This document shows positions 17,352 through 26,478 of a stretch of DNA of 64,000 nucleotides, piece by piece. The notes beneath the pieces are model-generated. The model saw only the letters and a program-made list of their open reading frames with translations, searched no databases and was not told the DNA's origin. A program made the translations under genes and the position numbers. Position 1 is the stretch's first letter. Each line of letters begins with the position of its first letter. The DNA is taken from NCBI GenBank assembly GCA_024226315.1, contig JAAELT010000136.1, forward strand, positions 1 through 64,000, in the 5' to 3' direction. This DNA is from a bacterium. GTDB lineage: Bacteria > Acidobacteriota > Thermoanaerobaculia > Multivoradales > J023.

Positions 17352-20300
17352 CTACGGATCCGGGAGCTCCGCCGCGCCCTCCAGGAGCCACTCCAGGACG
17401 TCCTTGCCGGGTGGGCGGGGGCGGTCGAGGATTCTGGGGGCGGAACGGGGTCTGGGGAAGCGGTAGCCGCCGATCGGGATGAGTGAAAGCGAGCCCGGTG
17501 CAGGCTTGAAACCCATCCCATCGCGGCGGTAGCCCATCCATTCCAGAGAGACGCGGTAGATGCTCACCAGAGCGTCCGCGCGCGTGGCAGGCGAGGTGAA
17601 TGCCTCGATATCGAGCGTATGCCACAGACGGATCTGTTCCGAGGCGGAAGCCAGGAGCTTGCCGTCGGGACTGAACGCCAAACCCTGGACCTCATCCGGA
17701 TGCCCTGCCCAGGTGGCGGTGGATTCGCCGGTCTCGACGTCCCACATTCGAATCGATCCAGCACTCGAGCCGGAAGCCAGGAGCGCGCCGTCGGGACTGA
17801 ACGCCAAGGTGACCACCCCATCCGTATGACCTGCCAGGGTGGCGACATGTTTCCCCGCCTCGACGTTCCTCAGCCGAATCATGTGATCCTCCGAGCCGTA
17901 GGCCAGGAGGTTGCCGTCGGGACTGAACGCGAAACCAAGGACGGCGCGGTCACGTCCTCCCAGCGTGGCGACTGATTCGCCCATCTCGACGTTCCACAGC
18001 CGAATCGATCCATCACTCGAGCGGTAAGCCAGGTGTCTGCCGTCGGGACTGAGCGCCAAATCCAAGACACGGCGTCTATGCCCCTCCAGCACGGCGACGG
18101 CTTCGCCGATCTCGACATCCGACAGGCGGATGATGTCACCGTCCAACTCGGCCAGGCGAGTCCCGTCGGGACTGAGCGCCAGACCCTCGGCCCCGCTCGA
18201 ACGCCCTTCCAGGTTGGCCACCGCTTCGCCCGTCTCGATATTCCACCACGAGATGGGTTGATCGCTCGAGACGACAGCCAGCCGGGCACCGTCCGAGCTG
18301 AATGCCATGCTCAACGGTTCCTGTTTCTCCCCCGTTCTCAGCGCGGCGATGGACTTGCCGCTGGCCGTATTCCACACCCGGACATCTCCTGGGTTGTACC
18401 CCGGGTAGGCCAGGTGCGTGCCGTCCGGACTGAAGGCAATCGGGCCCCTTCGAGACGGGCCCCCATGAGACTCATCGAGGATGGAGGCGGATGGGCCGGT
18501 CTCGACATCCCACAGCTCGATCGCGCCACCTCTCGAGCCAAGAGCCAGGCGCGTACCGCCCGGACTCAACGCCATGTTCGACAGAGTGTCCCAAGGCGCC
18601 GTGGCGACGACTTCGCCGGTCTCGACGTCCCACACGCGGATCGTGCCATCTTCAAAGCCGGAAGCCAGACGCGCACCGTCCGGACTGAACGCCAGAGTGC
18701 GCCCTTCGAGGGTGGCGACGGACTCGCCGGTCTCGGCATTCCGCACGTCGATTTTGGCATCCTCGTCATAAGCCTTCAGAAGCGCGCCGTCGGGACTGAA
18801 CGCCACAAACGAGGCCCGCTCTTCCTCGGTGGCGACGACTTCGCCGGTCTCGGCATTCCACCAGCCGAGCGTCTGATCTTCCTCCCTGGATCCGGAGAGG
18901 AAAGCGAGGAGCGTGCCATCAGGACTGAACGCCATACTCCGAACCGGTCCCGTAGGCCCTTCGAAGGTAGCCACGGCTTCCCTGGTCTCGACGTTCCACA
19001 GGCGGATCGGCTCATCGTCTGAGCCGGAAGCCAGAAGCGTGCCGTTCGGACTGAAGGCCAAGCTACCAACCAATTCAGTGTGCCCTTCCAGGGTGGCGAT
19101 GGCTTCACCGGTCTCGGTATTCCACAGGACGATACCCCCGCCAACGCTAGCCGAAGCCAGGCGCGGGCCGGCCGGACTGAACGCAAGTGAACTGTTATGA
19201 GCGCTCCTCGGCGGGCACCTGGCGAGGGCGGTCCCGGTTTCGACATCCCAAACGATCGGATCTGAGGAGACCAGCCTCTGGCCGTCAGGACTGAACGCCA
19301 CATCCCACTTCCGGAGACCCTCGAGGGTGGCGACGGTTCCGCCGGTCTTAGCATCCCACAGGCGGATCGTGTCATTCTCCAGGACCGAAGCCAAGAGCGT
19401 GCCGTCCGGACTGAACGCCATTTTGTGAAACGTATTTTCTGAGTGCGCTTCGAGGGTGGCGACCGCTCCGCCGGTCTCGAGATTCCACAGACGGATCGTC
19501 GTGCCATTCTTCCAGGCCGAAGCCAGCCGCGTGCCGTCCGGACTGATCAGAAACGAGTCCGCATACTCGAGGGTGGCGACCTCTTCGCCGGTCTCGACCG
19601 CCCACAGGTGGATGGCACCCCTGGATGAGATGGAAACAAGGCGCCTGCCGTCGGAACTGAATTCGGCGCGATGCCCGTCCAGGGTGGCGACGATCTCGCC
19701 GGTCTCGACAGACCACAGTTCCGTGACCTCGGACCGCGTCTCGCTCCGCCAGTGGGACGCCTGGTGGGAAAGCAGGCGCGTGCCGTCGGCACTGAACACC
19801 ACCCACGAGACCGGAACCGGCCGCCCCTCCAGCCTGGCAGTGGGCTTGCCGCTGGCCACGTCCCACAGCCGGATCGTGTGATCGATCGAGCCCGAGGCCA
19901 GGCTCGTGCCGTCCGGACTGAACGCCACGCTCGAGACCCCTCCTGAATGCCCTTTCAGGTTGGCGACGGCTTCGCCGGCCTCGACGTTCCACAGGCGGAT
20001 CGTGTGGTCTCTCGAGCCGGAAGCCAGGTGGATGCCGCCGGGGCTGAACGCCACACTCGAGATCTCCGCCGTGTGCCCTTCCAGCCTGCGGCCGGCTTCG
20101 CCGGCCTCGACGTTCCACAGGCGAATCGTGGCCTCTTCTGTGGCGAAAGTCAGGTACCTCCCATCGGGACTGAACGCCGTAGGAGTTCTCGATTTTCCCC
20201 TCTCCAGGGTGGCGACGGCCTCGCCGGTCTCGAGATTCAACAGGCGAATCGCGTGACTGCCAGCGACAGCCAGGCGCGTGCCGTCGGGGCTGAACGCCAA

Positions 20301-21995
20301 CTCCCCAGACTCATGTTCATCCTGCAGCTGCGGACGTCGGGATCGCCAGATCTCCGGGAAGGCCCCCGCCCTCAAATCCGGCATCAACAACCTCGCCATG
20401 CTCACCGGCAGCTGGCGGTCCCCCACCTCCTGAGTCAAAGCCGCCAGGCTGTAGAGCCACGCTTTCCGGTATTCCTCCGTCCGGCCGCCCTCTCGCGCCG
20501 CCTTCAGCGCGGCGCCGGCTTTCTCTTCGAAGACCTCGGCCAGCCGGTAGTTGGCCTCCTTCAGGGCGGTCTCCAGCTCGTCCAGGTCCCGCCGCCGCAC
20601 CTCCTCGGCCTGCTTCTCCTCCTGTCGCCGCCGGCTCTCGTTCAGGAAGTCCTGCGTGGCCTGGAAGCCGCCACCGTAGCGCTTCGCCCATTCCCGACTC
20701 GCCCCGGAATTCTCGCGCCTCCATTCGAGAGCCTTCTCCAGGTCGCGACCCACCAGCAGTTCACCAGTCTTCTCCTCGTGCCGGCGCGCGGTCTCCACAA
20801 GCCGGCGATACTCGGCGCCGGCCTCGGCCTCCGCGTCCGCCCATGCCCGCAGTGTGCCCCACTGGCGAATCAGGCTCTCGTGCGAGATGTCGATCAGCGG
20901 ATCCGCGCCTTGTGGCGGCACCAGGAAAGAGCAGTCGTCGCCGCTAAAGCGCTCGACGATCTTCCACACCTGCCCGGGGCCGGCCCTGGTCACCGCCTCG
21001 AGCTCGCTCAGGCGCACCGGGCGGCGGATGCGGCGGTTGGTCTCGTCGACGTCGGTGAGGGCGCGAAACACGCGCTCGGTTAGGGCGCGCTGTTGGCCGC
21101 TCGTGCCGTCTAGAGCCTCGTCGGCGTGGTCCGAGAGCGCCCGCTCCAGGGTGCCCGCTTTCTTGTAGTGGTCGTGGCCGATCTCGCCCTTCTTGGGTCG
21201 CACTCTCCAGGTGCGCATGAGGACGTGCTGCACCACCGGCAGCGAGTCCCGCTCCCTGCCCGCGTCGTTGAGCACCCGGCTGACCAGCGAATCCGAGATG
21301 GCGCCGCCGAACAGCCGAATCGGTCCGACGATGGCGTCGCGCAGCTGCTGCCGGGTGAGGCGCGGCACCAGGTACTGAGAGCGGTTCAGCGCCTCGGGCA
21401 GGCCGGCGAAGAGGTCGCAGTCGCCCAGGAAGTCCGAGCGCATGGTGAGCACCAGGTAGAGCGGCAGCTCGCGTCGACGGGTCAGGTCGAGCAGGATCTT
21501 GACGAATTCGGCGGCGCGCTCGTGCCCCTCGGTTTCCGCCGCCGGATCGCCGAAGCGGAACAGCTCCTCGAACTGGTCGACCAGCAGCAGCAGGTTGGCG
21601 TCGCCGTCCGCCAGCAACGGCTCGATGGCGTCGACCACGCCGCGCGTGCCGGCGTCTGCCAGGTCCTCCGGCGCCTCGCCGGTGACGGACTCGAGCGCCG
21701 CCGCCAGGTTGCCCAACGGGTCCTGCCCCGGCTTCATGATTGCGACGTGCCAGCGTTCCCGCTCGCCTGCCAGGAAGCCGCCCCGGAGCTTGGGGATCAG
21801 GCCGGCGCGCACCAGCGACGACTTGCCGCTGCCCGAGCTGCCGACCACCGCCACGAAACCGTGATGGTGCAGCTGCTGCAACAGCGCCACCGTCTGTTCG
21901 TCGCGGCCGAAGAACAGAAAGCTCTCGTGGCTCTCGAACGGGCGCAGGCCGACGAAGGGGGAGGTCGGCTCGTCGCGTTTCGCCTCGCCTCTCAT
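17352..21995 (-). CDS. nSTAND1 NTPase with 22 WD40 repeats
   Basis: 1547 residues. Residues 10-330 form a STAND-type NTPase (nSTAND1): entry motif FVGLRPFESHESFLFFGRDE, Walker A VGSSGSGKSSLVRAG (51-65) and Walker B LLLLVDQFEELF (135-146). A winged-helix-like arm and a coiled coil (about 440-500; RRRQEEKQAEEVRRRDLDEL) follow. From about residue 565 come 22 WD40-like units (FSPDGTxLASGS-IRLWNVETGEAVATLEGH), enough for three seven-blade propellers plus one. STAND proteins are ligand-triggered oligomerising switches; the propellers would sense and the NTPase would transmit. The start overlaps the TIR gene's stop by 4 nt, so effector and sensor are split over two coupled genes. A short, non-WD40 C-terminal tail ends LEGAAELPDP. 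Confidence 0.9.
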   Translation of the reverse strand: MRGEAKRDEPTSPFVGLRPFESHESFLFFGRDEQTVALLQQLHHHGFVAVVGSSGSGKSSLVRAGLIPKLRGGFLAGERERWHVAIMKPGQDPLGNLAAALESVTGEAPEDLADAGTRGVVDAIEPLLADGDANLLLLVDQFEELFRFGDPAAETEGHERAAEFVKILLDLTRRRELPLYLVLTMRSDFLGDCDLFAGLPEALNRSQYLVPRLTRQQLRDAIVGPIRLFGGAISDSLVSRVLNDAGRERDSLPVVQHVLMRTWRVRPKKGEIGHDHYKKAGTLERALSDHADEALDGTSGQQRALTERVFRALTDVDETNRRIRRPVRLSELEAVTRAGPGQVWKIVERFSGDDCSFLVPPQGADPLIDISHESLIRQWGTLRAWADAEAEAGAEYRRLVETARRHEEKTGELLVGRDLEKALEWRRENSGASREWAKRYGGGFQATQDFLNESRRRQEEKQAEEVRRRDLDELETALKEANYRLAEVFEEKAGAALKAAREGGRTEEYRKAWLYSLAALTQEVGDRQLPVSMARLLMPDLRAGAFPEIWRSRRPQLQDEHESGELAFSPDGTRLAVAGSHAIRLLNLETGEAVATLERGKSRTPTAFSPDGRYLTFATEEATIRLWNVEAGEAGRRLEGHTAEISSVAFSPGGIHLASGSRDHTIRLWNVEAGEAVANLKGHSGGVSSVAFSPDGTSLASGSIDHTIRLWDVASGKPTARLEGRPVPVSWVVFSADGTRLLSHQASHWRSETRSEVTELWSVETGEIVATLDGHRAEFSSDGRRLVSISSRGAIHLWAVETGEEVATLEYADSFLISPDGTRLASAWKNGTTIRLWNLETGGAVATLEAHSENTFHKMAFSPDGTLLASVLENDTIRLWDAKTGGTVATLEGLRKWDVAFSPDGQRLVSSDPIVWDVETGTALARCPPRSAHNSSLAFSPAGPRLASASVGGGIVLWNTETGEAIATLEGHTELVGSLAFSPNGTLLASGSDDEPIRLWNVETREAVATFEGPTGPVRSMAFSPDGTLLAFLSGSREEDQTLGWWNAETGEVVATEEERASFVAFSPDGALLKAYDEDAKIDVRNAETGESVATLEGRTLAFSPDGARLASGFEDGTIRVWDVETGEVVATAPWDTLSNMALSPGGTRLALGSRGGAIELWDVETGPSASILDESHGGPSRRGPIAFSPDGTHLAYPGYNPGDVRVWNTASGKSIAALRTGEKQEPLSMAFSSDGARLAVVSSDQPISWWNIETGEAVANLEGRSSGAEGLALSPDGTRLAELDGDIIRLSDVEIGEAVAVLEGHRRRVLDLALSPDGRHLAYRSSDGSIRLWNVEMGESVATLGGRDRAVLGFAFSPDGNLLAYGSEDHMIRLRNVEAGKHVATLAGHTDGVVTLAFSPDGALLASGSSAGSIRMWDVETGESTATWAGHPDEVQGLAFSPDGKLLASASEQIRLWHTLDIEAFTSPATRADALVSIYRVSLEWMGYRRDGMGFKPAPGSLSLIPIGGYRFPRPRSAPRILDRPRPPGKDVLEWLLEGAAELPDP

Positions 21996-23455
21996 ACCCC
22001 GCCTCCGACGAAGGACAACGCGTCGCGGGCGCTGGCGATGGTCTCGACGTGAATGAAGCCGCGGCTGAAGCGTAAGTCTTCTGGCGGCTTCTCGGGCGGA
22101 GCGGCAAACACCGCCAACCTCAGGTCAGGGTTATCCTTAGCGCCGATCTTGATCGCCGTGTCAAGCCGTTCTCGTACCCACCTGCGGCGCACCTCGCCGT
22201 AGAAGATGATCAAGCTCGCCACATTACGCAGGCGGCCCTCGAACAGCTCCAGCACCGCCTTGGGCTCGTTCGCTTCCTGGTTGATGAAAGGCTCGATGCC
22301 CTCGCCCATCAGCGTCTCGGCCACCGGCAGCATATGCGCCGTGTCCCTGGTGTGGGTGACCAGCAGGCACGAGGCTTCGTCGCCGTCCGCCGACCCGGCA
22401 CGGGCCGCGGAGCGCAGGTGCTCGACCCGCTCCACGATCTGGCCCGCGAGATCGGCGCGCAACCCGCGGACGAAGTCGTCGGCGTCGCCGCCACCCTTGC
22501 CCCTTTCCAGCTCTTGGAGGAAGGAGCCGTGGGCCTCGTTGTCGACCTTGGTCGGATCCAGACCCTCTGGCAGCCAGATCGTCCGCGCGCAACCGTGCTT
22601 GCCGGCCAGCTCCACCTGCCGCCGCGGGTAGGTGGCGCCCGCCCCACCATCGATCTTGCGACCGGCATACTCGTCGAGGAGGTGCACCGTGAGGTCGACG
22701 CCTTCGAGCTCCTCGATCACCCGCTTTTCGTGGCCGATGGCATCGTAGGGCGGCGGCACGCCCGAGACCACTTCGATCCCACGCTGCTTCAGATCGTGCG
22801 ACAGCTTGTCGATCTGGTCGCGCAGTGTGTCCGCGACATCGGCGAGGTAGACCGTGCCCCTGTCACTCGCCGCTGGCTCACCGGCCGGCCGCGAGGTCTT
22901 TCTCATCGCCTTCAGCATGTCGTACAGCGCGTCGGCCAGCGCCCGTACCTGGCGCTTGAAGAGCGGCGAGCTGGGCTCCGACGGCTCGCCCGGCCGGCCG
23001 TTGTCCTCCGCGTCGTGGGCGTCGAAGCCGCTCGTGCGCCCGAACTCCTCCGGCCACTCGTCGCGGGGAACGTCGGTGAGCTGCACGTTGACGATCCGCA
23101 GCCGGTCACCGACCGCGAGGCCGAAGCGGTCGCCCCCGGCCCGCCGGTGAAAATGACCGAGCTCCTGCCGGCAGTACTCCGATTCGAGGTACCCGCGCGA
23201 GGTGAGGGCGACGAACACCGCCGAGGCGTCGAGCGCCTCCTCGATGGTGCGGTCGAAGAGCTGATTGCCATCGATGCCGCCCAAGTCGCGCCATACCTTC
23301 ACCTTCCCGATGCGGCCCGCGCGTCGGTCCAGCGCGACGCGCAGATGCTCCTCGAACGCGCTCACCCATCCCCGCTCGCCCGCCGTGGCCGTCTGGTCGT
23401 CGACCCGGGCGTAGCTCAGAAAGATGTCGTGCTCGAAGCCGTCTACATAGGCCAT
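21992..23455 (-). CDS. protein with N-terminal TIR and two further TIR-like modules
   Basis: 487 residues. Residues 6-140 are a TIR domain: HDIFLSYARVDD, box-2-like KVWRDLGGIDG, and SRGYLESEYCRQELGHF, where Glu98 sits at the NADase catalytic position. Residues about 200-300 form a second flavodoxin-like unit (TVYLADVADTLRDQIDKLS to DLTVHLLDEYAG and RTIWLPEGLD). Residues about 362-470 form a third (CLLVTHTRDTAHMLPVAETL, SLIIFYGEVRRRWVRERL, LAVFAAPPEKPP). The middle and last units lack an obvious catalytic Glu and may be oligomerisation or ligand-binding modules. The gene heads a two-gene unit with the nSTAND1-WD40 gene (ATGA overlap). Predicted role: NAD-consuming or signalling effector released by the STAND sensor, by analogy with TIR-STAND defence systems. 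Confidence 0.85.
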   Translation of the reverse strand: MAYVDGFEHDIFLSYARVDDQTATAGERGWVSAFEEHLRVALDRRAGRIGKVKVWRDLGGIDGNQLFDRTIEEALDASAVFVALTSRGYLESEYCRQELGHFHRRAGGDRFGLAVGDRLRIVNVQLTDVPRDEWPEEFGRTSGFDAHDAEDNGRPGEPSEPSSPLFKRQVRALADALYDMLKAMRKTSRPAGEPAASDRGTVYLADVADTLRDQIDKLSHDLKQRGIEVVSGVPPPYDAIGHEKRVIEELEGVDLTVHLLDEYAGRKIDGGAGATYPRRQVELAGKHGCARTIWLPEGLDPTKVDNEAHGSFLQELERGKGGGDADDFVRGLRADLAGQIVERVEHLRSAARAGSADGDEASCLLVTHTRDTAHMLPVAETLMGEGIEPFINQEANEPKAVLELFEGRLRNVASLIIFYGEVRRRWVRERLDTAIKIGAKDNPDLRLAVFAAPPEKPPEDLRFSRGFIHVETIASARDALSFVGGGV

Positions 23456-23608
23456 TGCAGTGCAGCCCGACCCGGAGTCGGGCGAGTCGGATTCCGGGGA
23501 GAGAGGATCACTTACTCCACTTTACCGCGAAACTGTCCGAATCAAGATAACTCGGCGAAAGCAACGACAAGCGTTGCCTTCGGCCAGTCACCTTCAAGGG
23601 TCGCTCGA

Positions 23609-24433
23609 TCAGTCGCTACGCTCCGGTGCCCACGGCTCGCCGGGCAGAAGGCGGATGAGCTCTCCGAGGACTCGATCGAGAGCTCGATGTGGGTCGAACT
23701 CGCTGTTCTGGGCCAGGAGTGGTCGCACCTCTTCGAGGAAGGCGCGATCCTCACGTTTGGCCGCCAGGTTGGCCTCGAATTGAGCCCGCGAGATCCGCCC
23801 GCCGTCTCCTTCGACGGCACGCAGGAAACAATCGACGATCTTCGCGGGGTCGGCATCTGAGAGTCGGTCGAGGGCGATGTACATATCGAAGAGATCGCGG
23901 CCTTTCTTGCGCTGATAGAGGGCGCGCAGCTTGCTGCCGAGAAGCTCTTCGGGGAGAAAGGTGGTGACCTCGGCGGTTCCAGTGAACCACGGGTTGGTCA
24001 CCTCGAACTGCCTGCGACCCAACTCGGTTGCCGCAAAGTGCTCGCGGGTGTTGATCTCGATCTTGAGGCGCATCGGGACGATCGGTGGGATCTCGGATTG
24101 ATACCGGAAGTAGAGGGTGACCCGGCCTCGATTCTGCTTCCACCGAGCAGGCCCGAGCCACGGCTCGAGCCGTGCGCGCAAGGCGCTCATGACATCGCCG
24201 ATCGGCCCGGCGGTCGCCTGGATCAGATCAATGTCTTCCGAGTACCGCAACGGCGAGTCGAGGAAGAGCTTGTGCAGAGCGGTACCGCCGCGAAAGGCGA
24301 GCTCCCGCTGGAGCAGGGGATCCGAGTAGATCTCGACCAGCGCACGCGAGAGGGCGAGGTCCTGCTCCACGTACTCGTCGAGCGCCCAGGGCGCGACCTG
24401 ACGCCACGCGGTGACGTGAGCGCGCGGGATCAA
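23609..24433 (-). CDS. AbiEii/AbiGii family nucleotidyltransferase toxin
   Basis: 274 residues if started at the TTG at 24433, whose last bases form the TGA of the antitoxin gene (TTGA overlap); the frame extends upstream without signals. Motifs: ELAFRGGTALHKLF, then SEDIDLI carrying the DxD metal pair, MRLKIEINTRE with a third acidic residue, and LLGSKLRALYQRKKGRDLFDMY, the conserved KxRAL-KxRDxxD block of the family. AbiEii toxins are nucleotidyltransferases that modify tRNA acceptor ends and arrest growth, and act in abortive infection. The full motif set suggests it is active. Confidence 0.88.
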   Translation of the reverse strand: MIPRAHVTAWRQVAPWALDEYVEQDLALSRALVEIYSDPLLQRELAFRGGTALHKLFLDSPLRYSEDIDLIQATAGPIGDVMSALRARLEPWLGPARWKQNRGRVTLYFRYQSEIPPIVPMRLKIEINTREHFAATELGRRQFEVTNPWFTGTAEVTTFLPEELLGSKLRALYQRKKGRDLFDMYIALDRLSDADPAKIVDCFLRAVEGDGGRISRAQFEANLAAKREDRAFLEEVRPLLAQNSEFDPHRALDRVLGELIRLLPGEPWAPERSD

Positions 24434-25314
24434 AGGTCGGCCTCGACCACTTCGTTGACCAGGATCTCCCAACGCGTATTCCGCGGGCTCCCGTCGACGG
24501 GTAGGTCCGGCCGGAGAGCCACGGGCCGAGGCTGCTGGGAAGCCAGCCAATGGGCCAGGGGTTCGGTGACGCGGACGGCGCCCATCTCGTCGAGCAGGAA
24601 GCCGAGGCGCTGGACGACCGAGAGCTCGACACCTCGCTTCGCGGCGGCGGTTAGCTCGGTGGGATCGATCGATTCCGCCAGCTCGACCAGGACGGTTGCC
24701 GCGTTGCCGAGGTGACCGACGCTCTCCACGTAGCGGAGGAGGTCGAAAGCGGTCGCCTCAGGTGTGGAGACCCGCATGGTACCGGTCTGGGTGTTCATCT
24801 CCAAGATCGGGGTCTCGGTCATGTGGCGCTTCAAGAAGAAGCGAATACGGGCTCCGTCCGCTTCGATCGGGCGCAGCTGCCGATCGGTGACGACCTGGAA
24901 TTCCTGAGGCTTCTGGTGTGCCGCGCCGTGCAGCTCGGCGGCGGAAAGAAGTCCGACGTAGTAGGGCCGGTCGTGAAACCGCATGAGGTCGTCGATGTAC
25001 CAATAGGGCGGCGGCGCGCCCGCGCTCCGGTACTCGAGGGGCACGATCGCGAAGAACCCGCGACGGGGCGCGAAGATCCGCCGCTTGACGGCGAGCCTGC
25101 GGGCGGCACTCTTCAATGCCGCTGCCGAGATGCCGAGCGCGGCGAGGGCGTCCTCACGCCGGAAGGTGTACGACCCGGTCGCCTGGAGGGAATCCACGTA
25201 GCCGGCCAGCTTGGCGGAATCGACCCCCCGGCCGGAATGCGTAAGGGTGCGTTTGGCGGTACCTTTTGCGTGCATGATCACATGCAGAAGATACCGCTTT
25301 CCGGCGCCTTTCAC
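24430..25314 (-). CDS. AbiEi-type antitoxin / transcriptional repressor
   Basis: Up to 294 residues from a GTG at 25314; an ATG at 25275 (MHAKGTAKRTLTHSG) is the alternative and gives 281. The N-terminal third looks like a winged helix (YTFRREDALAALGISAAALKSAARRL, then RIFAPRRGFFAIVP). The rest matches the AbiEi C-terminal domain (YVGLLSAAELHGAAHQKPQEFQVVTD, TPEATAFDLLRYVESVGHL). AbiEi represses its own operon by binding inverted repeats and neutralises AbiEii without stable complex formation (type IV behaviour). The 4-nt overlap with the toxin gene fits the standard operon. Confidence 0.85.
   Translation of the reverse strand: MKGAGKRYLLHVIMHAKGTAKRTLTHSGRGVDSAKLAGYVDSLQATGSYTFRREDALAALGISAAALKSAARRLAVKRRIFAPRRGFFAIVPLEYRSAGAPPPYWYIDDLMRFHDRPYYVGLLSAAELHGAAHQKPQEFQVVTDRQLRPIEADGARIRFFLKRHMTETPILEMNTQTGTMRVSTPEATAFDLLRYVESVGHLGNAATVLVELAESIDPTELTAAAKRGVELSVVQRLGFLLDEMGAVRVTEPLAHWLASQQPRPVALRPDLPVDGSPRNTRWEILVNEVVEADL
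25271..25286. promoter_or_regulatory. 16-bp palindrome at the AbiEi start
   Basis: TGCATGATCACATGCA has perfect 6-bp arms (TGCATG/CATGCA) around ATCA and covers the alternative ATG of the AbiEi gene. AbiEi-type repressors bind inverted repeats in their own promoter, so it may be an autoregulatory operator. If the upstream GTG is the real start, it lies inside the coding region and the match may be chance. Confidence 0.35.
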
Positions 25315-25341
25315 AAGCCTCTAGGTCTAGTAGGGCGCCCT

Positions 25342-25511
25342 TACCGCTCCCACACCGGCAAGCGGCCCGGCGTCCACGGGCCTCCGGCGGCCTCGACCTC
25401 GTCTTCGACGGCCTTGAGCTCGACGCCGACCAGCTCGCGGAGTTGCTCGAGCAGCGGGCCGAAGGCTTCGGCCGCGATGTCGTACTCGCGGCGCAGGGTG
25501 GCGGTGGGGGC
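25342..25511 (-). pseudogene. 3' fragment of a second sortilin-like gene
   Basis: These 170 bases align without gaps to 27289-27458, the last 56 codons of the sortilin-like gene on the same strand, with 17 mismatches by my count (about 90% identity). The frame reads LRREYDIAAEAFGPLLEQL and ends GGPWTPGRLPVWER plus stop, against LSREYDIGAQAF in the full gene. No upstream coding sequence remains; similarity stops at 25512. The divergence argues for the tail of an old paralogue rather than a fresh duplication. The body of that paralogue would have been replaced by the TcmP/three-Cys cassette. Confidence 0.8.
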
Positions 25512-25560
25512 TAGAGAGTCCTGCCGAAGAACTCGTCGAGGACTCGTATAGGATCGAGCG

Positions 25561-26478
25561 ATGAGCGGGGGACACGGCGGGAAAGCCCACAGATTTGGCG
25601 GCGACTGGACTACCCGCAAGCTCGAGGTGCTCAAGGGGTACCTGCAAAGCTACACGACCGCGCTCAAGGACAAGCCGACGCCGAGCAATCCGTTTCGGAA
25701 GGCGTTCATAGATGCCTTTGCGGGGACCGGTTACAGAGATGCCCGGCGCGACGACATAGAGACGGGACAGAGTCTCCTCTTCCCTGATCTCGCCGGGCCG
25801 GAGCCTCAGTCACTCCTCGACGGCTCCGCCAGCCTCGCGCTGCAGATCGAGCCTGCTTTCGACAAGTACATATTTATCGAACGCAGCCCAAAACGCTGTG
25901 CTGCTCTCGAAGCACTAAGGACTGAGTTCCCGACCCGCGCGGCAGGTATCGAAGTCCGCCCGGGAGACGCGAATGCCGAGATCCAGAATCTGTGTTCCAA
26001 GGATTGGAGCTCCCATCGCGCTGTTCTCTTTCTGGACCCGTACGGCATGCAGGTCGAGTGGGCAACCATCGAGTCCATCGCGCGGACGAAGGCTATTGAT
26101 CTCTGGCTGCTCTTTCCGCTGGGTATCGGAGTCAACAGGCTATTGACAAAGTCCGGCAAGATTCCCGAGCAATGGCGACGTCGCCTCGATCTGCTACTCG
26201 GAACGGAGGATTGGTATGATGAGTTCTACAAGGTCGAAGTCAAGAAAACGCTGTTCGGCGACGAGCGTGAGCATGTGGTCAAGGCGACGATGGCGACGAT
26301 CGGGCGCTATTTCAACGACCGATTGAAGGAAATCTTCGCGGGCGTGGCAAAGGAGCCAGGCGTCTTGCGGAACTCGGCGAACAACCCTCTCTATCTCCTT
26401 TGCTTCGCAGTCGGCAACGAACGCGGCAAGCCTATCGCGCTGAGCATCGCGGAACATCTCCTCAAGGAGGTTCGTTGA
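25561..26478 (+). CDS. tcmP: three-Cys-motif partner protein (TcmP)
   Basis: 305 residues matching the TcmP family (TIGR04474): [28 protein letters not shown], the conserved DAFAGTGY, a long alpha/beta core with [17 protein letters not shown], and [16 protein letters not shown]. The DAFAGTG and LDPYG blocks recall a Rossmann methyltransferase-like fold, but activity has not been assigned to the family as far as I know. It overlaps the next gene by one base (TGATG), and that gene carries the three-Cys motif, which is the association that gives the family its name. Codon use is less extreme in GC than the flanks, consistent with transfer. Confidence 0.85.
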   Translation: MSGGHGGKAHRFGGDWTTRKLEVLKGYLQSYTTALKDKPTPSNPFRKAFIDAFAGTGYRDARRDDIETGQSLLFPDLAGPEPQSLLDGSASLALQIEPAFDKYIFIERSPKRCAALEALRTEFPTRAAGIEVRPGDANAEIQNLCSKDWSSHRAVLFLDPYGMQVEWATIESIARTKAIDLWLLFPLGIGVNRLLTKSGKIPEQWRRRLDLLLGTEDWYDEFYKVEVKKTLFGDEREHVVKATMATIGRYFNDRLKEIFAGVAKEPGVLRNSANNPLYLLCFAVGNERGKPIALSIAEHLLKEVR

